A stretch of 64,000 nt of DNA from contig NZ_CANLZW010000016.1 of assembly GCF_947495625.1 (NCBI RefSeq), forward strand, positions 1 through 64,000. The letters run 5' to 3'. How positions within the stretch are numbered: the first letter of the stretch is position 1; every line of letters begins with the position of its first letter. The notes beneath the pieces are model-generated. The model was not told the DNA's origin. It saw only the letters and a list, made by a program, of their open reading frames with translations, and ran no database searches. Source of the DNA: an uncultured Cocleimonas sp. (lineage in GTDB: Bacteria > Pseudomonadota > Gammaproteobacteria > Thiotrichales > Thiotrichaceae). Shown here piece by piece: positions 38,824-49,713 of this stretch. The translations under genes were made by a program, and so were the position numbers.

Positions 38824-38845
38824 GACACCCCCGTACTTATGGCAA
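38824..38845 (-). repeat. G-run repeat copy 7, overlapping the radC start codon
   Basis: Minus strand reads TTGCCATAAGTACGGGGGTGTC. On the plus strand it is GACACCCCCGTACTTATGGCAA, so the ATG and second codon of radC are formed by the family segment that is CTTATAGGCA elsewhere. Confidence 0.8.
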
Positions 38846-39510
38846 TAACTGATTGGGCTGTAGAAGATAGACCTCGTGAGAAATTACTCGTTAAAGGAGC
38901 GCAAGCATTAACCGATGCAGAGTTGCTTGCGATTTTTTTACGCACTGGCATAAAAGGCAAAACAGCGGTCGATCTTGCACGAGACTTGCTCGCTGAAAGT
39001 GGTGGTTTAAGTCCATTATTGAGTGCTGATGAAAAAAGTTTTTGTCAGGGTAAAGGTTTAGGTCAGGCGAAGTATGTACAAATGCAGGCGGTGGTCGAGA
39101 TGAGTCGTCGTTACCTCGAAGAAAAGATTCATCGCGGCGATGCGATGAGCAATGTTAGCGATGTTAAAAAGTATTTACAATCTCGTCTTCAGCAATATCC
39201 GTTTGAAGTATTTGCCTGTTTGTTCCTGGACAATAAACATCGAGTCATCGAATACGAAGAGCTTTTTAGAGGCACTATTGATGCAGCTAGTGTTCACCCT
39301 AGAGAAGTGATTAGACGGGTATTGCATCATAATGCCGCTGCAATTGTGCTCGCCCATAATCATCCTTCGGGCGTGGCCGAGCCCAGTCAAAGTGATAATC
39401 TCATTACCCAAAAACTTAAAGATGCGCTCCAGTTGATTGATGTTCGTGTGCTTGACCATTTTATTATTGGCGATGACATTGTTTCATTTGCTGAGCGTGG
39501 ATTGCTTTGA
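38839..39510 (+). CDS. radC: RadC/DUF2466 JAB-domain protein
   Basis: Conserved protein once linked to DNA repair; that role is not supported in E. coli. The N-terminal helix-hairpin-helix part is [27 protein letters not shown]. The C-terminal JAMM metalloprotease-like motif is [16 protein letters not shown]. 223 residues, complete. It is divergent from coaBC as in many gammaproteobacteria. The repeat forms its start codon; the only AGGA is 13 bases upstream, so translation may be weak. Confidence 0.93.
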   Translation: MAITDWAVEDRPREKLLVKGAQALTDAELLAIFLRTGIKGKTAVDLARDLLAESGGLSPLLSADEKSFCQGKGLGQAKYVQMQAVVEMSRRYLEEKIHRGDAMSNVSDVKKYLQSRLQQYPFEVFACLFLDNKHRVIEYEELFRGTIDAASVHPREVIRRVLHHNAAAIVLAHNHPSGVAEPSQSDNLITQKLKDALQLIDVRVLDHFIIGDDIVSFAERGLL

Positions 39511-39540
39511 AGTAATATAAATGTAGCGTCGATATAAACT

Positions 39541-39568
39541 AAAAACCCCCTATAAGTAGGGGGTGACC
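39541..39568 (+). repeat. G-run repeat copy 8, perfect hairpin form
   Basis: AAAAACCCCCTATAAGTAGGGGGTGACC: here the left arm is C-rich, giving a 7-bp stem CCCCCTA / TAGGGGG with a TAAG loop. It lies between convergent radC and the DUF1330 gene and could act as a terminator. Confidence 0.88.
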
Positions 39569-39594
39569 ATTTAATTTTTTATCAAGTGATGTGT

Positions 39595-39909
39595 TTAATC
39601 GCGAGGTGGTAACCCCTTAACCATCGTTAAAAATTCCATATTGGTACCCGTACGGCGATGTTCAGAAATTGCCTGATAATCCGCATCTGCGTACCAGTCT
39701 TTGGCAGCTTGTTCTGAGGGAAAAGTGAAAAGAATCATGCGCCCTTCGCGAGGTATAGTGCCTTCTAGCGTTTCTGCAGAATCATCATAGGTTAAAAATT
39801 CTCCGCCATATTTTTTCAGAATAGGGAAAAAACTCTTCTCATATTTTCGGTATTCATCTTTATCGGTAATGTGTAAGTTCACTACCATATATACTGGTAC
39901 ATCTGCCAT
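39595..39909 (-). CDS. DUF1330 protein
   Basis: 104-residue ferredoxin-like (dimeric alpha/beta barrel) protein: PVYMVVNLHITDKDEYRKYEKSFFPILKKYGGEFLTYDD ... EGRMILFTFPSEQAAKDWYADADYQAISEHRRTGTNMEFLTMVKG. The family includes small stress-linked proteins and possible monooxygenase-like folds. The function is unknown. It stands alone between two repeat copies. Confidence 0.8.
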   Translation of the reverse strand: MADVPVYMVVNLHITDKDEYRKYEKSFFPILKKYGGEFLTYDDSAETLEGTIPREGRMILFTFPSEQAAKDWYADADYQAISEHRRTGTNMEFLTMVKGLPPRD

Positions 39910-39982
39910 CTTAAGCCTCTTTGTGATTTTATTTTATTAGGATGATTCTAGTCTAAATTATTGACTTTACTTTCGGATTTTT

Positions 39983-40014
39983 AAAAAAAGTGCCTAAAAC
40001 TAGGGGGGTGACTA
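39983..40014 (+). repeat. G-run repeat copy 9
   Basis: AAAAAAAGTGCCTAAAACTAGGGGGGTGACTA (GTAG changed to CTAG) in the divergent gap between DUF1330 and azlC, 73 bases before the DUF1330 start. Confidence 0.85.
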
Positions 40015-40098
40015 AATTACATTCAGCTGTAACTGTCAGCATCAAAAAAATAAAAAATGTACCTTGTTGATTGATTTACATGCACTACACTTGCGCCT

Positions 40099-40842
40099 AT
40101 GAAAGAAACCACGAAATTATTCTGGCAAGGTACGAGGGATATTATTCCCCTGTTAATTGCTGCCGCTCCTTTTGGTATCGTTTATGGCGCTTTGGCTCAG
40201 GCAAACGGGCTTTCCACATTGGCGACTATTGGAATGTCGCTGTTCGTTTTTGCGGGTTCTTCACAATTTGTGGCAGTGACTTTATTGGGTGTTGGTGCTG
40301 CATTGCCGGTCATTTTACTCACCGTGTTTATTGTCAATCTCAGGCATATGTTGTACTCGATAAGTATGATGCCTCTTGTGAGTGAATTACCGCAAAAGCT
40401 GCGATTAATTATGTCATTTTGGCTGACTGATGAGGCCTACGCTACGTTGAGTAAGCGTTTGCTGGATGAACCTGGAATGCCAAATTTCCAAAGGTATTAT
40501 TTAGGCGCTGCGTTTGCCATGTATTTCAATTGGCAATGTTGTACTTTAATTGGCGTATTTTTAGGGCAGCAAGTACCGGATTTAACCAAATGGGGCTTGG
40601 ATGTTGCGATGGTCGTAGCCTTTGTAGGAATAGTGGTGCCGATTTTACAAAATAAAGCACAATGGGCGTGTGCGGGAACGGCATTTATTTCTGCTCTGTT
40701 AACCTTCAATTGGCCACATCAAACAGGTTTGTTATTTTCTTCTTTATTAGCGATATTGGTTGGCTTGTTTTTATCCCGTGATACCTATGCAAAGAATCAA
40801 ATTGAAGCAGGTGGCAACAAAGTAGGTGACAACAGTGAATGA
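40099..40842 (+). CDS. azlC: AzlC-family branched-chain amino acid exporter subunit
   Basis: Inner-membrane protein (247 residues, several hydrophobic helices) of the AzlC/LIV-E family: AAPFGIVYGALAQANGLS, FAGSSQFVAVTLLG, VNLRHMLYSISMMP and FWLTDEAYATLS. With AzlD it exports valine, leucine and related compounds such as azaleucine. It overlaps azlD. Confidence 0.9.
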   Translation: MKETTKLFWQGTRDIIPLLIAAAPFGIVYGALAQANGLSTLATIGMSLFVFAGSSQFVAVTLLGVGAALPVILLTVFIVNLRHMLYSISMMPLVSELPQKLRLIMSFWLTDEAYATLSKRLLDEPGMPNFQRYYLGAAFAMYFNWQCCTLIGVFLGQQVPDLTKWGLDVAMVVAFVGIVVPILQNKAQWACAGTAFISALLTFNWPHQTGLLFSSLLAILVGLFLSRDTYAKNQIEAGGNKVGDNSE

Positions 40843-41149
40843 ATGGTTATTGATTATCGGGATGATGGCGCTCACTTTCATCCCAAGGTATTTACCCATC
40901 GCTTTGGCGGGCAAATTTAGGATTCCGCCATTATTAGGTCGCGCGTTGGAATTTGTTCCGATTGCTGTGTTAACAGCGATAATCGCGCAAACTAGTTTAG
41001 TGCATGATGGTGAACTCGATATCGCGTTTAGTAACCCTTATTTATATGCGCTTATTGCAGCGGTAATTACAGCCTGGATTACCAAGCATACGTTTAAAAC
41101 GATACTTGTTGGTTTGATTGTTTATGCGATTGCTTTTGTTTTAGTTTAA
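40835..41149 (+). CDS. azlD: AzlD-family exporter subunit
   Basis: Small (about 104 residues) membrane partner of AzlC, with MALTFIPRYLPIALAGKFRIPPLLGRALEFVPIAVLTAIIAQ and two or three more helices. I choose GTG 40835 (MNEWLLIIG), preceded by AGGTGA and overlapping the azlC stop. GTG 40826 in the same frame is the alternative and has no site. Confidence 0.88.
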   Translation: MNEWLLIIGMMALTFIPRYLPIALAGKFRIPPLLGRALEFVPIAVLTAIIAQTSLVHDGELDIAFSNPYLYALIAAVITAWITKHTFKTILVGLIVYAIAFVLV

Positions 41150-41365
41150 TTTTTTGATTAGACCAATTATAAGGTCTGGTAAGGTTTAAATGTATTCAAA
41201 CTCGTGAAATTTAGCTGATCAAGCATTGCTGCTGAACTCTAAGATGGTGATATGGTTTATAGAGGAACAATTGATAAACAAATAAAAATGGAAAACATGA
41301 ATAAAATATAATAAAATCATAATGTTTGTTACTTTCTGAAAAACAATAAGAACCAATAATATTAG

Positions 41366-42193
41366 ATGACATTACCTTTTAAATTAATTGCACTATCTAT
41401 TATATTGGGGGGCTTTCATGCCTTTTTTATATCCTCTGTTGCATATAGCGCGCCAACAAAAAGTGCACCAGTAAAAAATGCACCAGTAAACAGTACGCCA
41501 ATAAAAAATACATCCATTAAAACCATCAAAATGATTACGCCTTCCTGGGATGGGTATACTAATGAGGATGGCACTGGGTTTTATTTCGATTTTTTCAGGA
41601 AAATCTATGAGCCTGAAGGAATACAATTAGAATTTATTATTGCACCATGGAGAAGAGCTACTCACGAGGTAAAGTCGGGTAATTCTGATTTTATGGTGAA
41701 TGCCTATTTAACGCCTGAGAAGCCTTCTTTTATTTATCCTAAGCAACCCATGAACACGAGCTACACGCTTGCTTTATTTGATAAAAGCAAGGTTGACTGG
41801 AATGGCCAAAAATCGATAGAAAACAAAAAAGTTATCTGGATGCATGGTTACGGGTTTCACAAATACCTTGATGTTGATGTCAACTGGAGTGAGATTGGGA
41901 CACTAAAACAAGGTTGGGAACTGTTGAGAGCCGGCAGGGTTGATTATTTTCTCGATGACTCTCTAACGACAGAGAATTATATAAAAGACAATAATCCAGA
42001 TATGAGTAATATAGGAAAAGAAATTGCTTATACTATAGATACATACCCAAGATTCCTCGATTGTGAAAGATCAAACGAGTTAATCAGGATTTACGAAAAA
42101 AGAATGAAAACGCTTATCAAAAGCGGAGAGCTACAAGCGCTTTTTGAGCAATGGAATATCAGACTTCCGCCCTGGATGCCTGCAAAAGTCTAA
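41366..42193 (+). CDS. Periplasmic amino-acid-type solute-binding protein
   Basis: Family 3 extracellular solute-binding fold (SBP_bac_3-like), 275 residues. The signal peptide is about 1-29. Next comes an unusual low-complexity leader of repeated Lys-x-x-Pro units (APTKSAPVKNAPVNSTPIKNTS). The binding domain follows: TGFYFDFFRKIYEPEGIQLEFIIAPWRRATHEVKSGNSDFMV ... KVIWMHGYGFHKYL ... RAGRVDYFLDD ... LIKSGELQALFEQW. No permease or ATPase gene lies nearby, so it may be a stand-alone binding or signalling protein. Confidence 0.8.
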   Translation: MTLPFKLIALSIILGGFHAFFISSVAYSAPTKSAPVKNAPVNSTPIKNTSIKTIKMITPSWDGYTNEDGTGFYFDFFRKIYEPEGIQLEFIIAPWRRATHEVKSGNSDFMVNAYLTPEKPSFIYPKQPMNTSYTLALFDKSKVDWNGQKSIENKKVIWMHGYGFHKYLDVDVNWSEIGTLKQGWELLRAGRVDYFLDDSLTTENYIKDNNPDMSNIGKEIAYTIDTYPRFLDCERSNELIRIYEKRMKTLIKSGELQALFEQWNIRLPPWMPAKV

Positions 42194-42217
42194 TAGAAAG
42201 AAAGTTAACGATTATTC

Positions 42218-42922
42218 CTAAGCGTTTGAATATCCATATTTAAATCCCGAAGGGTTATGAATACGTGCATGGAAAGATACGATTACACGATCTTTTTCTC
42301 CTGAGTAGGGGAATGGCATGTGTTTGATGTGCGGTGGAAAAATCACCAGTTTGCCATCTTCAGGGTACGAATCGAAATGGGTATCCTGCAAATAAACATT
42401 ACCAAATTCCCCATGCCCACCTGCTGAAGCTTCCATATTCGGTCCATAAAAACGGGTTACGCCATTAGGCATTTTACCTTTCTCAACATCCTCGGCTGAC
42501 TTGTCCGCATCACCCGATTGCACATAATAAACCCCAGACCACGCGCAATTTCCATGTACGTGTGTCTCGTGAAAAGTGTGTCCATTAGCAACCTGAAACC
42601 ATAAGCCGGTAATTTCTATATTGATATCTTTGGGTTGTCCCCAGTAAGGCGCGTTGACTTCGCTGCCGATTTCGAAAACGCCATCCATAATAAATTTAAC
42701 CAACTTTTGTAGCGCTGGGTTGTCTTTGTATTGTGCCCACATATCATCGGTGCTGGCGTACATTTCAGATTTTACCGTTTGATGCGCGCTACGATGTTTG
42801 CCAAAAAGTTCGAGTAACTCTTTATTCACTTTTTGGTGTTGGCCAAATTTCTTAATCAGGATGGGTGTTGGCCAGAGTAAATGAAGGTTAGGATTGTTTT
42901 TTTTAGGTGCGCGTTTCTTCAT
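42218..42922 (-). CDS. Putative 2OG-Fe(II) oxygenase (TIGR02466-like)
   Basis: Cupin-like protein with the family motif FHETHVHGNCAWSGVYYVQSGD, whose histidines probably bind iron. NIEITGLWFQVANG, GKLVIFPPHIKHMPFPYSGEKDRVIVSFHARIH and the second histidine region follow. The family is common in marine bacteria and cyanophages; its substrate is unknown. I start at MKKRAPKKNNPNLHLLWPTPILIKKFG; the frame is open another 32 codons to 43018, but that stretch is not domain-like. Confidence 0.75.
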   Translation of the reverse strand: MKKRAPKKNNPNLHLLWPTPILIKKFGQHQKVNKELLELFGKHRSAHQTVKSEMYASTDDMWAQYKDNPALQKLVKFIMDGVFEIGSEVNAPYWGQPKDINIEITGLWFQVANGHTFHETHVHGNCAWSGVYYVQSGDADKSAEDVEKGKMPNGVTRFYGPNMEASAGGHGEFGNVYLQDTHFDSYPEDGKLVIFPPHIKHMPFPYSGEKDRVIVSFHARIHNPSGFKYGYSNA

Positions 42923-43100
42923 TGGATTGTTAGCCTGATATCTCTTTTTAAACGAAGCCTGAGAATAATGGTTAATCAGTGTTAACTCAACGCACTTGTA
43001 TAAAAAAGTCAGTGTCACGACGCGCTAAAGTGAGTGCTGGCGTTTTGTTAGAGTTATAAAGCTAATGTTCTATGGTAAAGATATACACCTGAATAATATG

Positions 43101-43132
43101 AAAAAAAACGGCTATAAGTAGGGGGGTGACTT
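43101..43132 (+). repeat. G-run repeat copy 10
   Basis: AAAAAAAACGGC, TATAAGTAGGGGGGTGACTT in the divergent gap between the 2OG-oxygenase gene and pyrG, followed by a T stretch. Confidence 0.88.
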
Positions 43133-43252
43133 TTCTTATATTAGATATTCATAATTTATTTTAAAAGAAGCTAATTAAGTGCTTGCTAAACCTGTTTACT
43201 GTCAGCGCTGTATGTTACGATTCGCCTCTGATAATTATCTATTTAAATCTAG

Positions 43253-44935
<1,683 letters not shown>

Positions 44936-44975
44936 TTAACACCTTATTCATAAAGAAAGTAAGCTAGGAATATAT

Positions 44976-45809
44976 ATGAAATTATGTAATTTTGAAGTTG
45001 GACCAGATAAGCCTTTCTTCTTGTTGTCAGGCCCTTGTATTGTTGAATCTGAAAAACTAACTCTGGAAATTGCGGCTAGTTTAAAAGAAATCACAGATGA
45101 GCTAGGTATTCCTTATATTTTCAAGGCTTCTTTTGATAAAGCTAATCGCTCATCTATAAACGGTTATCGTGGTCCTGGAATGGAAGAGGGTTTACGAATT
45201 CTCGAAAAAGTAAAAACAGATCTAGGTCTGCCAATAATTACCGATGTTCATGAAGATACGCCTCTAGATGAAGTTGCATCAGTAGTAGATGTGTTACAAA
45301 CGCCGGCATTGCTATGTCGCCAAACAAACTTTATTCAAAATGTGGCAAAACAGGGATTACCTGTAAATATCAAAAAAGGTCAATTTACCGCACCTTGGGA
45401 TATGAAAAATGTCGTGGATAAAGCAAAAGCGACGGGCAACGAACAGATTATGGTATGTGAGCGTGGCTATACCTTTGGTTACAATACCTTAGTGTCTGAT
45501 ATGCGTGGTTTAGCGACGATGCGTGAAACAGGTTGCCCAGTGGTATTTGATGCAACGCATTCTGTACAACAGCCCGGTGGTAAAGGCGATAGATCTGATG
45601 GCGAACGTCAGCATGTGCCTGTGTTAGCAAGAGCTGCGATAGCAGCAGGCGTTTCTGGTGTATTTATGGAGTCACATCCAAATCCAGATGAAGCCTTAAG
45701 TGATGGACCAAACTCATGGCCGACAGGTCGTATGCGTGAACTGCTTGAAATGCTACTCAAGATTGATCAGGCTGTTAAGTCTGCGCCGTTTTTGGAAGAA
45801 ACGCTCTAA
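44976..45809 (+). CDS. kdsA: KDO-8-phosphate synthase
   Basis: Makes 3-deoxy-D-manno-octulosonate 8-phosphate for LPS, so the cell has a Gram-negative envelope. Motifs: [35 protein letters not shown] and [18 protein letters not shown]. 277 residues. It lies 40 bases after pyrG with an AGGAA site. Confidence 0.96.
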   Translation: MKLCNFEVGPDKPFFLLSGPCIVESEKLTLEIAASLKEITDELGIPYIFKASFDKANRSSINGYRGPGMEEGLRILEKVKTDLGLPIITDVHEDTPLDEVASVVDVLQTPALLCRQTNFIQNVAKQGLPVNIKKGQFTAPWDMKNVVDKAKATGNEQIMVCERGYTFGYNTLVSDMRGLATMRETGCPVVFDATHSVQQPGGKGDRSDGERQHVPVLARAAIAAGVSGVFMESHPNPDEALSDGPNSWPTGRMRELLEMLLKIDQAVKSAPFLEETL

Positions 45810-45854
45810 GTTAAAGTCTTGCAAAAACGAATAAGCCAAATAAGAGAATAAAAA

Positions 45855-45880
45855 GACACCCCCCTACTTATGAATGATAT
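45855..45880 (-). repeat. G-run repeat copy 11 (kdsA-eno gap)
   Basis: Minus strand ends ATAAGTAGGGGGGTGTC, but the usual GCC part is replaced by ATATCATTC. The C-rich strand is in the sense of the flanking genes, about 100 bases before eno. Confidence 0.8.
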
Positions 45881-45964
45881 TACGTTTTTGTCGTATTAAA
45901 ACGTAAATAGAATTTATGCTTTGCGGGGCACTTTTTTTCCATTAATAGAATTCGAATTTAATAA

Positions 45965-47287
<1,323 letters not shown>

Positions 47288-47329
47288 TTTTTATTTAAAT
47301 CGTTAGTTTAAGAACTAAAATCATTAATT

Positions 47330-47359
47330 TACCCCGTGTTTGTTGAAAAAACCGGGGTA
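47330..47359 (+). terminator. Hairpin after eno
   Basis: TACCCCG / CGGGGTA with an inner GTTT / AAAC extension; no T run follows, and TTATACT nearby may be the ftsB -10. A possible terminator or processing hairpin. Confidence 0.5.
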
Positions 47360-47408
47360 GATTATACTGCGTTAAAGTATTACCCAATTTACTATTAGAA
47401 ATCGATCT

Positions 47409-47813
47409 ATGAAGGCCTTGTTAATTATTTTTTCAGTGCTTCTTATGCTGCTATTGGCTGGCTTGTGGGTTGGACCAGGTAGTTTTCCGCATCTGTGGAA
47501 ACTGGAAAACCGTAAAGTAGTGCAAGAGCAATCGAATGCTGAGAAGAAGGAACAGATTCGCAAAATTCAAGCCGAACTAGATGATGTCGCTTCGGGTAAG
47601 GATGCATTGGAAGAACGAGCACGTAGTGAGCTTGGGATGACCAAAAAGGGTGAAACTTTTTTCGAAGTAGTGCTTCAGCCAGAACCTAAGAAAAAGTCTA
47701 AGGCTGTAACTAGTGAAGCAGTAGCAGTAGATGGTGCTAAAAATGAATCTACTGCTGTTAAACCCTCAAAAAAAGACTCTTCTAGTATAGATATCAAAAC
47801 AGGTAATGACTGA
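47409..47813 (+). CDS. ftsB: Cell division protein FtsB
   Basis: Divisome protein: a short cytoplasmic start, one membrane helix (about 4-22), and a periplasmic coiled coil (about 33-68, QEQSNAEKKEQIRKIQAELDDVASGKDALEERARSELGM) ending in the GMTKKGETFFEVV segment typical of FtsB. At 134 residues it is longer than usual because of a Lys/Ser-rich tail (about 87-134). It overlaps ispD by 8 bases. Confidence 0.88.
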   Translation: MKALLIIFSVLLMLLLAGLWVGPGSFPHLWKLENRKVVQEQSNAEKKEQIRKIQAELDDVASGKDALEERARSELGMTKKGETFFEVVLQPEPKKKSKAVTSEAVAVDGAKNESTAVKPSKKDSSSIDIKTGND

Positions 47814-48534
47814 TTCCATTCTCTCATCTGTTTGGGTTGTAATTCCTGCAGCAGGTGTGGGTTCTAGAATGGAGGCTGAGAAACCTAAGCAGTACCTGAA
47901 AATTGCAGATAGAACTATCATCGAGCATACACTTGCGTGTTTTATCAATCATCCTCAAGTCGCGGGTATCATTGTTGCCTTGAGCTCGGATGATCCTTAC
48001 TGGAAACAGCTAAATATAAAACAAAACAAAACCCCAATATTTACTGTTGAAGGTGGCAAGGATAGAAGTGACTCTGTAGAGCAGGCTCTTGTTTATCTAC
48101 GTATGGTAGAAAGAATCGATGATGATAGTTGGGTTATGGTGCACGATGCAGCTAGACCTTGTGTATCGCAGCTTGATATTGATGCTTTGCTAGAAATTCG
48201 CTCTGGTGAAAGTGTTGGCGCTATTTTGGCAACACCTGTTCGCGATACGATGAAGCGGAGCTTTCCAGATCAATTTAGAATCTCACACACAGAATCAAGA
48301 GAAAATCTATGGCATGCATTAACGCCTCAGCTATTTAAGCTAGGTCCTTTAATGAAAGCTTTAGAATTTTGTAAAACTAAATCTATTGCTGTTACTGATG
48401 AGGCGTCGGCTTTTGAAGCGCTTGGTGAACATCCTGAATTAGTAAAAGGGGGTCATGAAAATATAAAAGTAACCTATCCTTCAGATATTCAATACGCCAG
48501 TTTCTTATTAAAGAATAAACAGAAAGATAGCTGA
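47806..48534 (+). CDS. ispD: MEP cytidylyltransferase IspD
   Basis: Third step of the non-mevalonate isoprenoid pathway: joins MEP to CTP. The nucleotide loop is VIPAAGVGSRMEAEKPKQYL, with VMVHDAARPCVS, VRDTMKR and VTDEASAFEALG. 242 residues. It overlaps ftsB (ATGACTGA), so the two are coupled. Confidence 0.95.
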   Translation: MTDSILSSVWVVIPAAGVGSRMEAEKPKQYLKIADRTIIEHTLACFINHPQVAGIIVALSSDDPYWKQLNIKQNKTPIFTVEGGKDRSDSVEQALVYLRMVERIDDDSWVMVHDAARPCVSQLDIDALLEIRSGESVGAILATPVRDTMKRSFPDQFRISHTESRENLWHALTPQLFKLGPLMKALEFCKTKSIAVTDEASAFEALGEHPELVKGGHENIKVTYPSDIQYASFLLKNKQKDS

Positions 48535-48599
48535 TATATAAAGATTCTAAGAATAGAAATCAGATGGATAGAAATACTATAAATTATGGGTAGTGAGTC

Positions 48600-49091
48600 A
48601 TGATGAGAATTGGTAATGGATATGATGTGCATGCTTTCACAGAAGGTGATCATATTGTATTAGGCGGTGTAACAATAGAGCATACACATGGGCTTTTAGC
48701 GCATTCGGATGGTGATGTTCTTATCCATGCTTTGTGTGATGCCTTGCTTGGTGCGTTGGCGTTGGGTGATATCGGGCAACACTTTCCAGATAATGACTCT
48801 GATTTTAAAAATATTGATAGCCGAGTACTGCTCAAGAGTGTGTATAAACTGGTAACTTCAAAATTCTATAAGCTATCAAATTGTGATTGCACGATAGTGG
48901 CTCAGAGCCCAAAGATGGCGCCGAATATATTGACTATGAGACAAGTTATAGCCGAAGACCTTGGTGTGTCGCTTGATAGAATTAGCATTAAAGCAACAAC
49001 TACTGAAGGTTTGGGTTTTGCGGGTAAAGAGGAGGGTATTGCAGTGTATGCCTCTGCTTTATTGCAAAAATTCGAAAGGGATACTAAATAG
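48600..49091 (+). CDS. ispF: MECDP synthase IspF
   Basis: Cyclises CDP-methylerythritol 2-phosphate in the MEP pathway. Zinc ligands D9 and H11 are in GNGYDVHAF, with [33 protein letters not shown] and [18 protein letters not shown]. 163 residues including a second start Met (MMRIG). Lies 65 bases after ispD. Confidence 0.96.
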   Translation: MMRIGNGYDVHAFTEGDHIVLGGVTIEHTHGLLAHSDGDVLIHALCDALLGALALGDIGQHFPDNDSDFKNIDSRVLLKSVYKLVTSKFYKLSNCDCTIVAQSPKMAPNILTMRQVIAEDLGVSLDRISIKATTTEGLGFAGKEEGIAVYASALLQKFERDTK

Positions 49092-49161
49092 AAAAGTGCG
49101 AGTATGTTGCCAGCATCTATCGAGTATTATTCTGTTCCTGATTAGGGAAAGTCGTATGGGT

Positions 49162-49650
49162 CTATTGTCGTAACTGATAATTAGGTTGGTTCGAAGAATC
49201 TAATAAATTGAATGTTATTAACCATTCAAGAGCATCTTCTGCGTCTTCCACAAACCAGTTTTTTGCGGATCCCAGTCTGAATGTATAGCCCCATTCATCC
49301 ATATCCGCCATCATTTTTAGTCTACCCATTTCTGGTATTTCATCGGCTAACAGTATTTGTAAATAGCATACTGCATTTTCTTCATCATAATCACCTTCTG
49401 CATTGGTATCGAGATTTTCTCGACGCTGTTGGTCCATGCAAATAAAGTGGCAGGCTTCATGAAGGGCTGAATGTAGCGGGGTGTCTTTTCGAACAAATAG
49501 TTGATTATCGATTAAGCCCGCTTCTGAGTCTCCCCAGTAACTACCGGGAATTTCTTCAGACGGGCTTGAGATTTTTAGCGCTAACTTATACTTGGCAAGG
49601 AGGGTTTGGAGTGAGCCGATCTGAATGTCAGCAATTTTTAAAACGTTAAT
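49162..49650 (-). CDS. HExxH protein with no canonical start codon (ATT proposed)
   Basis: An open frame of 162 codons that is clearly coding: INVLKIADIQIGSLQTLLAKYKLALKISSPSEEIPGSYWGDSEAGLIDNQLFVRKDTPLHSALHEACHFICM is split here by function into an N-terminal alpha/beta part and the zinc-like motif HEACH (residues 64-68). It continues through YDEENAVCYLQILLADEIPEMGR and ends WFVEDAEDALEWL. Between the upstream stop (49663-49665) and Met72 there is no ATG, GTG or TTG. Translation from Met72 (49437) would remove HEACH. I propose ATT at 49648-49650, as used by infC. Possible metallopeptidase-like protein; function unknown. Confidence 0.65.
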   Translation of the reverse strand: MNVLKIADIQIGSLQTLLAKYKLALKISSPSEEIPGSYWGDSEAGLIDNQLFVRKDTPLHSALHEACHFICMDQQRRENLDTNAEGDYDEENAVCYLQILLADEIPEMGRLKMMADMDEWGYTFRLGSAKNWFVEDAEDALEWLITFNLLDSSNQPNYQLRQ

Positions 49651-49713
49651 GGTATGCCGCTGTTAATAAAAAGTTAAATGATAATGATTTTAAAAGAGGG
49701 CGAAAACTAAATA

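Noticed and set aside
49470-49486. Another possible repeat copy, TAGCGGGGTGTCTTTT
   Set aside because: It falls inside the coding frame of the HExxH gene (codons for the KDTPLH segment) and lacks the AAGTAG core, so similarity is by chance.
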